Assembly: GCA_965224285.1 (NCBI GenBank)
Contig: OZ245043.1
Coordinates: 2,976,001 to 3,040,000, forward strand
Length of the DNA stretch: 64,000 nucleotides
From: JAJCYK01 sp965224285
Lineage (GTDB): Bacteria > Bacteroidota > Bacteroidia > Cytophagales > Cyclobacteriaceae
Direction of reading: 5' to 3'
The translations under genes and the position numbers were made by a program. The notes below the pieces were generated by a model. That model had not been told where the DNA came from. It worked only from the letters and a program-made list of their open reading frames with translations, and searched no databases. Below, piece by piece: positions 43,370-52,092 of this stretch (the first letter of the stretch is position 1; each line of letters begins with the position of its first letter).

Positions 43370-45008
43370 GGGAAATCATCCGGTTTAGTATCTGAATAGG
43401 GATTATGCCGGTTAATATAATAATTAGGCTGGGAGTGGCGGCGGCTGAAACTAACTCATCACTTGCCAGCTCAAATGCCTTAGTGGCCAGCGTATCAAAA
43501 TTAAAAGGCCTCAGGATCAAAGTTAATGGTAGCTCTTTTAAAACATCAATAAAAACCAGCAAACCAGCACTCAGAAGGGCTCCTTTTAGCAGCGGAAAAT
43601 TTACTTTTAAAAGCATCCTGCCATATGTGGACCCTAGGGTAGCTGCGGCTTCGTTCAGGGTAGTGCCGATTTTACCAAACCCTGATTCCAGGGGGTTGTA
43701 GGCAACCGCCAGAAATCGCACTACATAGGCAAAAGTTAATCCAATTACGGAACCAGTCAATATTAACCCAGAAATGCCCCAAGATCCCGATGAAAAGACA
43801 CTGGAAATAAATCTATCTAGGGACAACATGGGAACAAGCACCCCAATGGCGATTATAGCACCTGGCACAGCATAGCCCATGGTACTGATTCTGATGGTAC
43901 CTTTCATCAACGCACTGCGACGGATATTGCCGGCAAAGATCAACACTACACCTACTATCAAGCACAACAAGGCGGTCAAAGCGGCCATGGAAAAGCTGTT
44001 AGTTATGGAGGGCAGTAACCTCACCAGAGTATCGTGGTCATACGTTTTCAAAGCCCACCAAAACAGTTGAGCAGCCGGTAAAACAAACCCCAATATGGCC
44101 GGGACTGCGCAGGCCACCACAGCAGCGTGGTGAGAAAACCCAGTCAGTTGCTTTCTTCGTGTAGGTCTTTCTGCCACCACCACAGAGGAATGAAACCTGG
44201 CCTCTCCCCTCAATTTTCGTTCTATTGAAATGACTACGAAAACAAACAGCAATAGAATTGAGGAAAGGTAGATAGCAGCCTGTATATCCTCATATGAAAA
44301 CCAGGACCTGAAAATACCGGTGGTAAAGGTCCTGACCCCAAAATATTTCACTGCTCCATAGTCATTCAACACTTCCATAATTACCAGAAATAGACCAGCT
44401 GCAATCGCTGGACGGGATACTGGCAGGATCACTTTAAAGAAAGACCTCCAGGGGCCGGCGCCCAGTAAACGGCTGGCTTCGATCATGGACCTGAAACGGG
44501 TTATAAAAGCCATTCTGGAGATTACATAGACATATGGAAATAAAGCCAGGGACAATACCCAAATGGCGCCTTTAAGGTTAAGAATGTCCAATTGAGCTGC
44601 TAAATTCAGATTCAGGGAGTTGCGCAATAATGTTTGAATAGGGCCCGCATAATCAAGTATGCCGGCATAGGTAAAGGCCATGATATAAGTGGGAATGGTC
44701 AATGGCAATATCAACAACCATTCCCAGGCTTTTCTCCCTTTAAAATCAAAAGTACTCACTAACCAAGCTGCCGGTATTCCCCAAATCAAGGTTAAAATAC
44801 TGGTCCCTATCACCAATAACAGGGTGTTGCTTATATAATGGGGTAACAGGTAGGTAATTAGATGAGACCAGTTAGGGCCAGGGCCAGGCAGGATCCCAAC
44901 AAGTAAAGTGTAAATAGGAATGCCCAGCAACGCCATTATTATCACGGAAGCCATCACCCAGGCGTTAAGTGGCCTACGGCAATAACCCAGGTAATTCCTA
45001 ATATTCAA
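43359..45008 (-). CDS. fbpB: Iron(III)-type ABC transporter permease (fused double permease)
   Basis: The 549-residue membrane protein contains two BPD_transp_1 domains fused in tandem, as in the FbpB/SfuB group. Around 12 membrane helices are visible. Each half has an EAA-like loop: EASRLLGAGPWRSFFKVILP (first half) and EAAATLGSTYGRMLLKVNFP (second half). It follows the binding-protein gene with a five-base gap. Confidence 0.93.
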   Translation of the reverse strand: MNIRNYLGYCRRPLNAWVMASVIIMALLGIPIYTLLVGILPGPGPNWSHLITYLLPHYISNTLLLVIGTSILTLIWGIPAAWLVSTFDFKGRKAWEWLLILPLTIPTYIMAFTYAGILDYAGPIQTLLRNSLNLNLAAQLDILNLKGAIWVLSLALFPYVYVISRMAFITRFRSMIEASRLLGAGPWRSFFKVILPVSRPAIAAGLFLVIMEVLNDYGAVKYFGVRTFTTGIFRSWFSYEDIQAAIYLSSILLLFVFVVISIERKLRGEARFHSSVVVAERPTRRKQLTGFSHHAAVVACAVPAILGFVLPAAQLFWWALKTYDHDTLVRLLPSITNSFSMAALTALLCLIVGVVLIFAGNIRRSALMKGTIRISTMGYAVPGAIIAIGVLVPMLSLDRFISSVFSSGSWGISGLILTGSVIGLTFAYVVRFLAVAYNPLESGFGKIGTTLNEAAATLGSTYGRMLLKVNFPLLKGALLSAGLLVFIDVLKELPLTLILRPFNFDTLATKAFELASDELVSAAATPSLIIILTGIIPIQILNRMISHVK

Positions 45009-45013
45009 AACCT

Positions 45014-46060
45014 CTATTTCCAGGATACCTGGTCAAAAATTCTTACAGCCTCTTGGTTGTATTCTCCCAGTAATCTTAAATCCAAGGTATCGGTCTTGAA
45101 TTTACCCCAGGACTCCAATAGCGGCGCCCACTCAACATCCTGATGTACCGGGTATTCAAAGTTGCTTTCTGCGAAAACCCTCTGAGCCTCAGGCGAAGAT
45201 AAATATTCTAGAAACTTAATGGCATTTTCCTTGTTGGGAGCGTATTTTGCTACCCCGCCGCCACTGACATTTACATGGGTTCCTCTACCCTGTTGATTGG
45301 GAAATACCACCCCAATCGCCTCTCCGGCGGCCACCTCTTCTTCGTTCTCTGACGTGAGTAATTTACCGATATAATAAGTGTTCAAGACCGCTACATCACC
45401 TAGTCCTGCGGCTATGGCTTTTACTTGATCCCGGTCATTACCTTTAGGCTCACGAGCCAGGTTAGTAACCACCCCTTCGGCCCAGGAGGACGCAGCTAGC
45501 TCTCCTTCGGAGGCAATTATGGAGGCCATGAGTGACTGATTGTAGATGTTCTCTGAAGAACGAATTAGGACCTTCCCTTTCCACTGTGGATCGGTAAGTG
45601 AAGCATAGGTGGTTAATTCCTTTGGATCTGCCCGTTCAAGGCTGTGGGCAATTATCCTGGCCCGGTATGTCAGGCCATACCAATAACCATCAGCATCCCT
45701 GAATTTTGCTGGAATATTTTCGCTTAAAACCTCTGACTTTACCGACTGTAATAAACCCTTTTCCTTAGCCCGGTACAGTCTTCCTGCATCAACCGTGATC
45801 AATACGTCGGCAGGTGAACCCTCAGCTTCCATTTCCATGCGATTGATCAACTCGTCGGCGCTGGCATTTATTACGTTAACCTTAATTCCGGAAGCTTGTT
45901 CAAAATCAGTGAATAGCTGTTGATCAGATTCATAATGCCGATGGGTATATACATTTACCTGCTGCTCTTTCACTGCTTCAGTATTTTGCTCTGAGGATTG
46001 GGGAGATGAACAAGCCACCAGGATACCTAGGCAGAATGCCATAGAATGCGGTAATTTCAT
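45014..46060 (-). CDS. fbpA: Iron(III)-type ABC transporter substrate-binding lipoprotein
   Basis: The 348-residue solute-binding protein captures the ferric-type ligand. The start at 46060 is chosen because it gives a lipoprotein signal (MKLPHSMAFCLGILVACSS); the frame upstream to 46153 adds residues without signal features and runs through the Fur-like box. Family marks are VNVYTHRHYESDQQLFTDFE, the GVVFPNQQGRGTHVNVSGGGV block and the tyrosine-rich iron site region (VAVLNTYYIGKLL). It heads the fbpA-fbpB-fbpC operon. Confidence 0.92.
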   Translation of the reverse strand: MKLPHSMAFCLGILVACSSPQSSEQNTEAVKEQQVNVYTHRHYESDQQLFTDFEQASGIKVNVINASADELINRMEMEAEGSPADVLITVDAGRLYRAKEKGLLQSVKSEVLSENIPAKFRDADGYWYGLTYRARIIAHSLERADPKELTTYASLTDPQWKGKVLIRSSENIYNQSLMASIIASEGELAASSWAEGVVTNLAREPKGNDRDQVKAIAAGLGDVAVLNTYYIGKLLTSENEEEVAAGEAIGVVFPNQQGRGTHVNVSGGGVAKYAPNKENAIKFLEYLSSPEAQRVFAESNFEYPVHQDVEWAPLLESWGKFKTDTLDLRLLGEYNQEAVRIFDQVSWK

Positions 46061-46100
46061 AACTGACAGGTCATTTAATATGGGGCGTAAAGGTAAATAA

Positions 46101-46123
46101 TTATTTGGAATAATTCTAAATAA
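46101..46123. promoter_or_regulatory. Fur-like palindrome before the iron ABC operon
   Basis: TTATTTGGAAT-A-ATTCTAAATAA is a 23-base palindrome with a single mismatch between the 11-base arms. It lies 41 bases upstream of the corrected fbpA start and 67 bases before the ATG of the divergent protease gene. The pattern resembles iron-responsive Fur sites (7-1-7 type) and fits the iron transporter behind it; the regulator itself is inferred. Confidence 0.6.
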
Positions 46124-46189
46124 GAAAATCTCACAGGGTAAATCTTTAGACACTGATATACGTTATATCTTATACACGGAGAACCAAGT

Positions 46190-47428
46190 ATGGGAAAAAT
46201 TTACATCAAGAGATATTTAGCGCTAATTCTCTGGCTGGTAAGCGTAAGCTTAACCGAGGCCCAGAACATTGGCTTTGATATCGTGGGTGACCGTCATTCT
46301 GTGGATATCCCATTTGAAAGTCACAATAACCTTATCGTTATCCCGGTGATCCTAAATCATAGGATGCCCCTTCGTTTTGTGGTAGATACTGGTGTACGTA
46401 CCTCAATTTTAACCGATCGCACCTTTAGCGATATCCTTAACATAAGCTACGACCGGAAAATCCCTATTGTTGGGGCAGACGGAGATCGGAAGATAATAGC
46501 CTATGTTGCCAATGGGATCTCCCTGAAACTGCCTGGAGTGGTGGGCCAGGGACAAGCCTTATTAGTGCTGGAAGAAGATTACCTGCAATTAAAAAATTAT
46601 TTAGGAACAGACGTTCACGGGATACTGGGATACGAGTTATTCAGTCGATTTGTGGTAGAAATTGACTATGACGACCAGATTTTACGCTTGCATGAACCGT
46701 TCTCTTACAAGCCCAAAAGGTGGCGCAAATCTTTGCCTTTGGTAGTTGAAGACACCAAACCATATATACACACCTCAATCACTTTGAATGATGGAAAAGA
46801 AATAGAGTGCAAATTCATGTTGGATACCGGAGCCAGCCACTCGCTGTTGCTTGATCTGGATTCTCATCCCGACCTAGAGTTGCCAGAAACCCTGGTAAGG
46901 GCAAACTTAGGCCGGGGTTTAGGGGGGGCAATATACGGCCATATCGGTAGACTTCAATCAGTGATATTTGGGAAACACGAATTTGAAGATGTCATTGTTT
47001 CCTGGCCGGACCGGGGAAGTTTTGCAGATGTTTTGGAAAGAACCGGACGTCAGGGTACCCTGGGCGGAGGACTAATGAACCGATTCACCGTGATCTTTGA
47101 CTATTTCAATGGCAACTTATACTATAAGCGAAATAGGAATTTCGGCAATAGGTTTGAATATAATATGAGTGGCATCCAGATAAAAGTGACCGGACAGAAA
47201 TTGAACCAATATGTAATTGCCGAGATAAGGGAAGAATCCGCTGCCACTACTACTGATTTGCAGGTTGGTGATGAGATAATATCCATCAACGGCCATCCCG
47301 CCAATCAACTATCCTTGGGGGAAATAAATAATTTCTTTAGGCTAAAGGATGGCAAGAAAATCCGCCTGGTCATCAGTAGAGAGGGTGAAAAACTGCGGCG
47401 AGTTTTCAAACTTCAGAAGATCGTTTAG
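46190..47428 (+). CDS. Secreted retropepsin-like aspartyl protease with PDZ domain
   Basis: The 412-residue protein has a signal peptide (about 1-24, ending LTEAQ). Two aspartyl-protease halves follow, with FVVDTGVRTSIL in the first (about 40-170) and FMLDTGASHSLLL in the second (about 195-310). A PDZ domain closes the protein (about 335-408, LQVGDEIISINGH). Both catalytic D-T-G motifs are intact, so it is probably active in the periplasm or on the surface. The family is common in Bacteroidota and poorly characterised. It is divergent from the iron transporter, sharing the gap that holds the Fur-like palindrome. Confidence 0.92.
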   Translation: MGKIYIKRYLALILWLVSVSLTEAQNIGFDIVGDRHSVDIPFESHNNLIVIPVILNHRMPLRFVVDTGVRTSILTDRTFSDILNISYDRKIPIVGADGDRKIIAYVANGISLKLPGVVGQGQALLVLEEDYLQLKNYLGTDVHGILGYELFSRFVVEIDYDDQILRLHEPFSYKPKRWRKSLPLVVEDTKPYIHTSITLNDGKEIECKFMLDTGASHSLLLDLDSHPDLELPETLVRANLGRGLGGAIYGHIGRLQSVIFGKHEFEDVIVSWPDRGSFADVLERTGRQGTLGGGLMNRFTVIFDYFNGNLYYKRNRNFGNRFEYNMSGIQIKVTGQKLNQYVIAEIREESAATTTDLQVGDEIISINGHPANQLSLGEINNFFRLKDGKKIRLVISREGEKLRRVFKLQKIV

Positions 47429-47441
47429 GATTAGCTGTACC

Positions 47442-47969
47442 CTATGCTGGCTGATATCCTCGATGGAGGCTCAAGCTATTAAGTTTCCAGGCTTTCCACC
47501 TTGGTTGTCTCAGCAACTCCCGATCTTTTACCAGTTTGATCCTCATCCCATTCAATACCTTTAACGCCGTATTAGCTGAGTTGAGTTCGTCCTTGATAAG
47601 ATAATCATGAACTCCGGCAAATACTTGCTTTGTCTGCTCATTCTTAAGCACCGCAATGGTGGTGTGATCTGACGATCTTCTATTGGTCACTACTTCTATC
47701 CAGGACTGTAAAGCCTCGTGGCCCAGATCGGCATCCAGTAGTATGTAATCGAATTTATGAAAAGAGGTCAACCTTAAGCCTTTTTCAAGACTGAAAGTGG
47801 CCATAACGTTAAACTTCTTCCAGGTAAAATCCCTTAAGTACTCTGCTAAACAGCCCATCTCACGGGGATTATTCCCGATCATTAAAATTTTAATCACCTT
47901 CCCTGTGGGTATGGTTAATAGTTGACTTCTATATTTATAATGGACTTTAGATCTAAGAGAACGCTCCAT
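47442..47969 (-). CDS. Degenerate receiver-domain protein
   Basis: The core looks like a CheY-type receiver: KILMIGNNPREMGCLAEYLRDF, then FDYILLDADLG with the phospho-acceptor-like Asp, and HDYLIKDEL with the conserved Lys. The acidic pair that binds Mg2+ is replaced by Asn-Asn (GNNPRE). No output domain is visible. The start is uncertain; ATG 47969 (MERSLRSKVHYKYR) gives 175 residues, and longer frames reach 48014 or 48098. No kinase is adjacent. Confidence 0.7.
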   Translation of the reverse strand: MERSLRSKVHYKYRSQLLTIPTGKVIKILMIGNNPREMGCLAEYLRDFTWKKFNVMATFSLEKGLRLTSFHKFDYILLDADLGHEALQSWIEVVTNRRSSDHTTIAVLKNEQTKQVFAGVHDYLIKDELNSANTALKVLNGMRIKLVKDRELLRQPRWKAWKLNSLSLHRGYQPA

Positions 47970-48115
47970 AGTGGTGGTTTTTAAGTTTAAAAAGCATAGT
48001 GTTAGTGGTTTCATGTAAACGAAAATAACCTCCAAAAGGTTTATACCGCATAAGAATATGGAGCGCGCAATATTTCCATATGTCTGATTATCAATCATAT
48101 ATCTAAATATTGAAT

Positions 48116-49249
48116 ATGCACTACCAAGTGATCGTAGTGGGTGCAGGACTAGCGGGATTACTATCCGGTATTTTGCTTAAAAAGGCCGGTTTGGAGGTTC
48201 TGGTAATGGAAAAATCTACCTTCCCATTTCATCGGGTTTGTGGGGAATACATTTCCCACGAAGTTTCCTCATTCCTAAAATCCCAGGATTTGTATCCACA
48301 CCACCTGAGTCCTTCACTTATCGATACCCTGCTGCTAAGTAGTGCTTCGGGGCATTACAGCAAGCTAAAGTTGCCTTTAGGAGGATTTGGTATTAGCCGG
48401 TATACACTGGATTATTTTTGGTATAAAAAAGCCCTGGAATGCGGAGTAACTGTTAAGGAAAAAGCCCGGGTAAGTGAAATCAACTTTGATCAAGGAGCTC
48501 ACAGGGTTATTTTGGATAGTGGGCACCAATTTAATTCAGAGATAGTGGTGGGATCATTTGGTAAGCGATCCAAACTCGACCGGAAACTCCTAAGGCCGTT
48601 TTTTACTCATCGATCTCCCTATGTAGGCGTTAAATATCATATGGTATCACCCTGGGAAGAAGGAGTGATCGCCTTGCACGCTTTTGAAGGGGGATACTGT
48701 GGGATCAGTCAGATTGAGGATAATAAAATAAACTTGTGTTATTTGGTGCACCGGGATCAGTTGAAAAGGCATGGAGACGTAGAAAAGCTGGAGCATGGTG
48801 TTTTAAAACGGAATCCACACCTGAATGAGGTGTTTAAAGGCGCCCAGCTGCTTTTTGAAAAACCGCTGGTGATCAATGAAGTATCGTTCTCCGCTAAAAA
48901 GTCAGTAGTTAACCATATTCTAATGGCAGGGGATGCTGCCGGTATGATTGCACCTTTGTGTGGAAACGGGATGGCCATGGCCATAAGATCCGCCTATTTG
49001 CTATCTCCTCTGATAGTGCGGTATTTCAGTGATAAAAAATTTAAACGAGCAGACCTCGAAAGCAGCTACCACCAAATCTGGAGCTCAAATTTCGCCTATC
49101 GCCTGAAACTGGGGAGGCAGCTGCAAAAAGCTTTTCACTGGAACCAATCCATGCGGTTTTTGGTACGACTGGCGAGATGGGAAGCCGCAGGGCGTTGGCT
49201 GGTAGCGCAAACCCATGGATCTGAAATCCCACACACTGGCAATTACTGA
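48116..49249 (+). CDS. FAD-dependent oxidoreductase (geranylgeranyl reductase-like)
   Basis: The protein is a group 1 flavin monooxygenase/reductase-type enzyme of 377 residues. The start is placed at ATG 48116, where the FAD-binding motif follows immediately (VIVVGAGLAGLLSG). The second flavin motif is GDAAGMIAPLCGNGMAMAI. In Bacteroidota such genes commonly accompany type III PKS and methyltransferase genes; the present PKS is 3.8 kb downstream. A role in oxidising or reducing a polyketide or prenyl product is an inference from that context. Confidence 0.87.
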   Translation: MHYQVIVVGAGLAGLLSGILLKKAGLEVLVMEKSTFPFHRVCGEYISHEVSSFLKSQDLYPHHLSPSLIDTLLLSSASGHYSKLKLPLGGFGISRYTLDYFWYKKALECGVTVKEKARVSEINFDQGAHRVILDSGHQFNSEIVVGSFGKRSKLDRKLLRPFFTHRSPYVGVKYHMVSPWEEGVIALHAFEGGYCGISQIEDNKINLCYLVHRDQLKRHGDVEKLEHGVLKRNPHLNEVFKGAQLLFEKPLVINEVSFSAKKSVVNHILMAGDAAGMIAPLCGNGMAMAIRSAYLLSPLIVRYFSDKKFKRADLESSYHQIWSSNFAYRLKLGRQLQKAFHWNQSMRFLVRLARWEAAGRWLVAQTHGSEIPHTGNY

Positions 49250-49379
49250 TAGGCTATTCCCCGAGCTTAGCCCGACTATTAAAATAAATGCGTATTTTTT
49301 CGTAAATGAATCAATTCATGGAGCTAAAGAATGACTTATACGGAGCCCCGGAAGAAGTAAGATCTAAATCTATAGTGAT

Positions 49380-49895
49380 ATGACATATTCCGTGGAACAG
49401 CTGGCAATGGATGACGTTGAAAGATTGCGTAATTTAAGGCTCCGTTCTCTCAGTCAGTCACCTGAAGCATTTTGTAGCACTTATCAACAAATCGCCGGAT
49501 ATTCTCCGGAAATCTGGCAGCAACAGTTAATTGACATGCCGGTTTTTGTAGCTGTCAGAGAAGCATCTGATATCGGCATGATCCGCTGTAAAATTACTGA
49601 TAATCATCCTAAGGCTGCTCAGCTATATTCTTTATGGGTTAATCCAGAGGATCGCGGCAAAGGAGTAGGCGATATACTGGTGGAAGCTGTGGCAAGCTGG
49701 TCCAGGGATCATCATTGTCGACAACTGATACTGGATGTCATAGCAGAAAATTCCATTGCCAAAGCGTTTTACTTGCGCATAGGGTTTACCGTGATAGGGG
49801 AGTTTTGTGCTTATCCCGGGATTAAAAATAACCCGGTTCAACTTCGGATGAGTTTGGATTTAGCAGCTAAGCCAGCTTACCGAGAAATTGACTGA
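49380..49895 (+). CDS. GNAT-family N-acetyltransferase
   Basis: The 171-residue protein has the GNAT core: SLWVNPEDRGKGVGDILVEA (acetyl-CoA loop) and VIAENSIAKAFYLRIGFTVIGE. The substrate is unknown. It stands between the FAD enzyme and the methyltransferase genes, 11 bases before the latter, so the two may be cotranscribed. It may be unrelated to the polyketide genes. Confidence 0.9.
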   Translation: MTYSVEQLAMDDVERLRNLRLRSLSQSPEAFCSTYQQIAGYSPEIWQQQLIDMPVFVAVREASDIGMIRCKITDNHPKAAQLYSLWVNPEDRGKGVGDILVEAVASWSRDHHCRQLILDVIAENSIAKAFYLRIGFTVIGEFCAYPGIKNNPVQLRMSLDLAAKPAYREID

Positions 49896-49906
49896 AAAGG
49901 TTCAGA

Positions 49907-50524
49907 ATGGGTTTATACAATAAATATGTCTTGCCTCGAATTATTGATTGGACTTGTAGCCAGAAACCAAACCTGCTACAGCGCCAGAAAGTGGTACCTC
50001 TTGCCCAAGGCCGGGTATTGGAGATAGGGGTTGGATCTGGATTAAATATCCCTGTATATAATAAGGAACAGGTGCAACATCTTACGGCAGTTGAACCCTC
50101 GTTGGAAATATGGAATCAGAGAACTGTAGACATTGGCCAATTGGGGTTTGGTTTTGAGTTTCTGAAAGCCAAAGCCGAACAGCTACCCATGGAGAACCAA
50201 AGTTTTGATTCAGTGGTGATCACCTACACATTGTGCTCTATAGAAGACACCGCACAATCACTTTCAGAGATTAGAAGAGTGCTTAAAATCAATGGTAGGC
50301 TAATTTTTTGTGAGCATGGCAAAGCGCCAGACAAAAATGTAGCACGATGGCAAAATATTATTAATCCCTTATGGAAGCGTTTTGGCGGCGGCTGTAATTT
50401 AAACCGCGATATACCTGCAATTATCCAGGAAAACGGGTTCAGGATAAACGATCTTCAAACCATGTATATACCGGGTTGGAAACCAGGTTCATTTAATTAT
50501 TGGGGAACTGCCGATATTTATTGA
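49907..50524 (+). CDS. SAM-dependent class I methyltransferase
   Basis: The 205-residue protein has the Rossmann methyltransferase motif I VLEIGVGSGLNIPVYN, the acidic end of strand 2 in LTAVEPSLEIW, and the motif IV-like VVITYTLCSIED. It resembles small-molecule or quinone methyltransferases (Methyltransf_11). Together with the FAD enzyme, UbiA and type III PKS it fits the gene set seen at other Bacteroidota type III PKS loci. The acceptor is unknown. Confidence 0.88.
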   Translation: MGLYNKYVLPRIIDWTCSQKPNLLQRQKVVPLAQGRVLEIGVGSGLNIPVYNKEQVQHLTAVEPSLEIWNQRTVDIGQLGFGFEFLKAKAEQLPMENQSFDSVVITYTLCSIEDTAQSLSEIRRVLKINGRLIFCEHGKAPDKNVARWQNIINPLWKRFGGGCNLNRDIPAIIQENGFRINDLQTMYIPGWKPGSFNYWGTADIY

Positions 50525-50711
50525 TAAAGATAAATTTTACTAAAAGGATATTACTTGTCAACCAAAATAAAAACTAAGAATATCATCAAAGCGTACTGTC
50601 ACAGATGAGGTATGGCATTGGTGGATTTGCCAAAGGATCGTGAATGGTTAAATTTTCGTGATACTTATGTGATACTATTCCTCTAGGTTAGAAAACCTCA
50701 CAACCACTAAC

Positions 50712-51095
50712 TTGGATTTAATTCAATACTTAAATACTCTCCCTTCCGATGGACAAGCCGCGGGGAGGGCGTTACCCAGGCCTCTTAGCTGGGGGGATTG
50801 TGAATTATTTGCCGGTGTAGTGACCAATGCCGAGTTCGACCCGGCAAATGGTAACTTCGATGAGTTGTACTCCGGTGGAAATGGCTTTTTGGACGGCGTT
50901 GGCTTAATTTCCGAATCCAAACCGGGAGATCAGGATTACAATGGAGGTCGATGGCATTTGAACCTGTTAAAGTCCGATGTTGATCCCGATAAATACTCCG
51001 ATGCTTGTAGTGTGGAAGATTTAGATCTCAATGATTTCGAAGCAACTGACAACTACTTTGAATGCCCGATGCTACCCCGTAAGAGCCGAGGCTAA
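50712..51095 (+). CDS. Secreted-protein-family domain, N-terminus missing or start unclear
   Basis: The frame encodes motifs I associate with a secreted Cytophagales protein family: an acidic FDPANGNFDELY block, then KPGDQDYNGGRW and a C-terminal YFECPMLPRK. Such proteins normally carry a signal peptide, but here the frame opens with TTG after an in-frame stop (50670-50672) and no ATG or signal sequence is seen. It may be a remnant, use TTG 50712, or have lost its 5' end. A terminator follows directly (51123-51149), which argues that it was, or is, a transcribed gene. The 187 bases before it hold nothing recognisable. Confidence 0.5.
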   Translation: MDLIQYLNTLPSDGQAAGRALPRPLSWGDCELFAGVVTNAEFDPANGNFDELYSGGNGFLDGVGLISESKPGDQDYNGGRWHLNLLKSDVDPDKYSDACSVEDLDLNDFEATDNYFECPMLPRKSRG

Positions 51096-51122
51096 GTACC
51101 GGAAAGAACTAATGATGAAGAC

Positions 51123-51149
51123 AATGGCCCCATCCGGGGTCATTTTTTT
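51123..51149 (+). terminator. Rho-independent terminator after the secreted-protein remnant
   Basis: AATGGCCCC and GGGGTCATT form a nine-pair stem (one G-T pair) around ATCC, followed by a run of seven T (51143-51149). It lies 27 bases after the stop at 51095. Confidence 0.75.
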
Positions 51150-51216
51150 GATAATAACATCACTTACCAAATTTGTGAACCTAAAATTCTAACTTTGGTG
51201 TAAACAACGGTTGGTT

Positions 51217-51932
51217 ATGTTTTATTGGATATCCAGCTTGACATTAGCCTTGAGCTTAAGTACCGTAAATAGTTACGCTCAGTTTACCAACCCCGGCTCC
51301 GCTACTCTCTGAACCCACCCGAAAATTCCAGAGCCGGAAGTGTGCAGCATATCTATAATATTTCCGATTTGTATGATGACGGTAATACGGAAGTAATTGG
51401 CTCTCCCTATCTGGTCGAGGAATATTTATCGGCTCAGGTGTATTCCCTGCAAGGTGATTATTTAGATGTTCCAATGCGCTATAATGTCCACCAGGACATT
51501 ATGGAGTTTAAGCATGAAGACAGCCTGTTTGCCCTGGAACCTAATTTATTGATTAATAAAATACTTTTGGATGAATATACCTTCGTGGTTGAGTATTATC
51601 AGCAAAAGAAATCTTCTGGCGCCGGTTATTTTATAAGATTGGATAGTGGAAAGGTCAGCTTGCTATCCAAACCGGTGATCAACTACATCCCAGCACAAAA
51701 GGGTAAACCAATACAAGGTGATGTACCGGCAAATTATCAGCACCTTCCCCCCATGCATTTTTTAAAGCTTCCCAACAGTGTGTTGGTCCAAATTAAAAAC
51801 CTCAAACAGCTTCTGGGAGCCTTACCAGACCAGCAGGAGGAAATAAGCGCGTTCGTAAAGGACAAAAAAATCTCCGGTAAAAAGCTGGATCAGTTTAAGG
51901 AAGTGATCCAGTACTACAATGAACTGAACTGA
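51217..51932 (+). pseudogene. Secreted protein broken by a two-base frameshift in a CT repeat
   Basis: ATG 51217 opens a signal peptide (MFYWISSLTLALSLSTVNSYAQ) that runs for 31 codons to TGA at 51310. A second frame continues through 51932 with no start of its own beyond a GTG. Deleting one CT from CTCTCT (51305-51310) joins them in frame: ...GSATLNPPENSRAGSVQH, a 237-residue secreted protein. The downstream part has the GSPYLVEEYL...VPMRYNVHQDIMEF pattern of a Bacteroidota secreted family. The break could be a mutation, phase variation or a sequencing error. The gene lies between the polyketide accessory genes and UbiA. Confidence 0.75.
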
Positions 51933-52092
51933 TCTACCTAAATATTAACTAATACTACCTTTTAAGGAGTTATTCCAGATTAGCCAATAACCAACTTCAA
52001 GAAGGATAGTAAAGAAGATGATCTGTGTTGTCATATTATTCATAGGTTTAAAATTGTGTCAACCTATTTCAAGGACGTACACAATTCGTAAT

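Noticed and set aside
49318..49383. A 21-codon frame ending on the GNAT start (ATGA)
   Set aside because: It has no signal, helix or promoter and no family pattern; the overlap alone is weak evidence.
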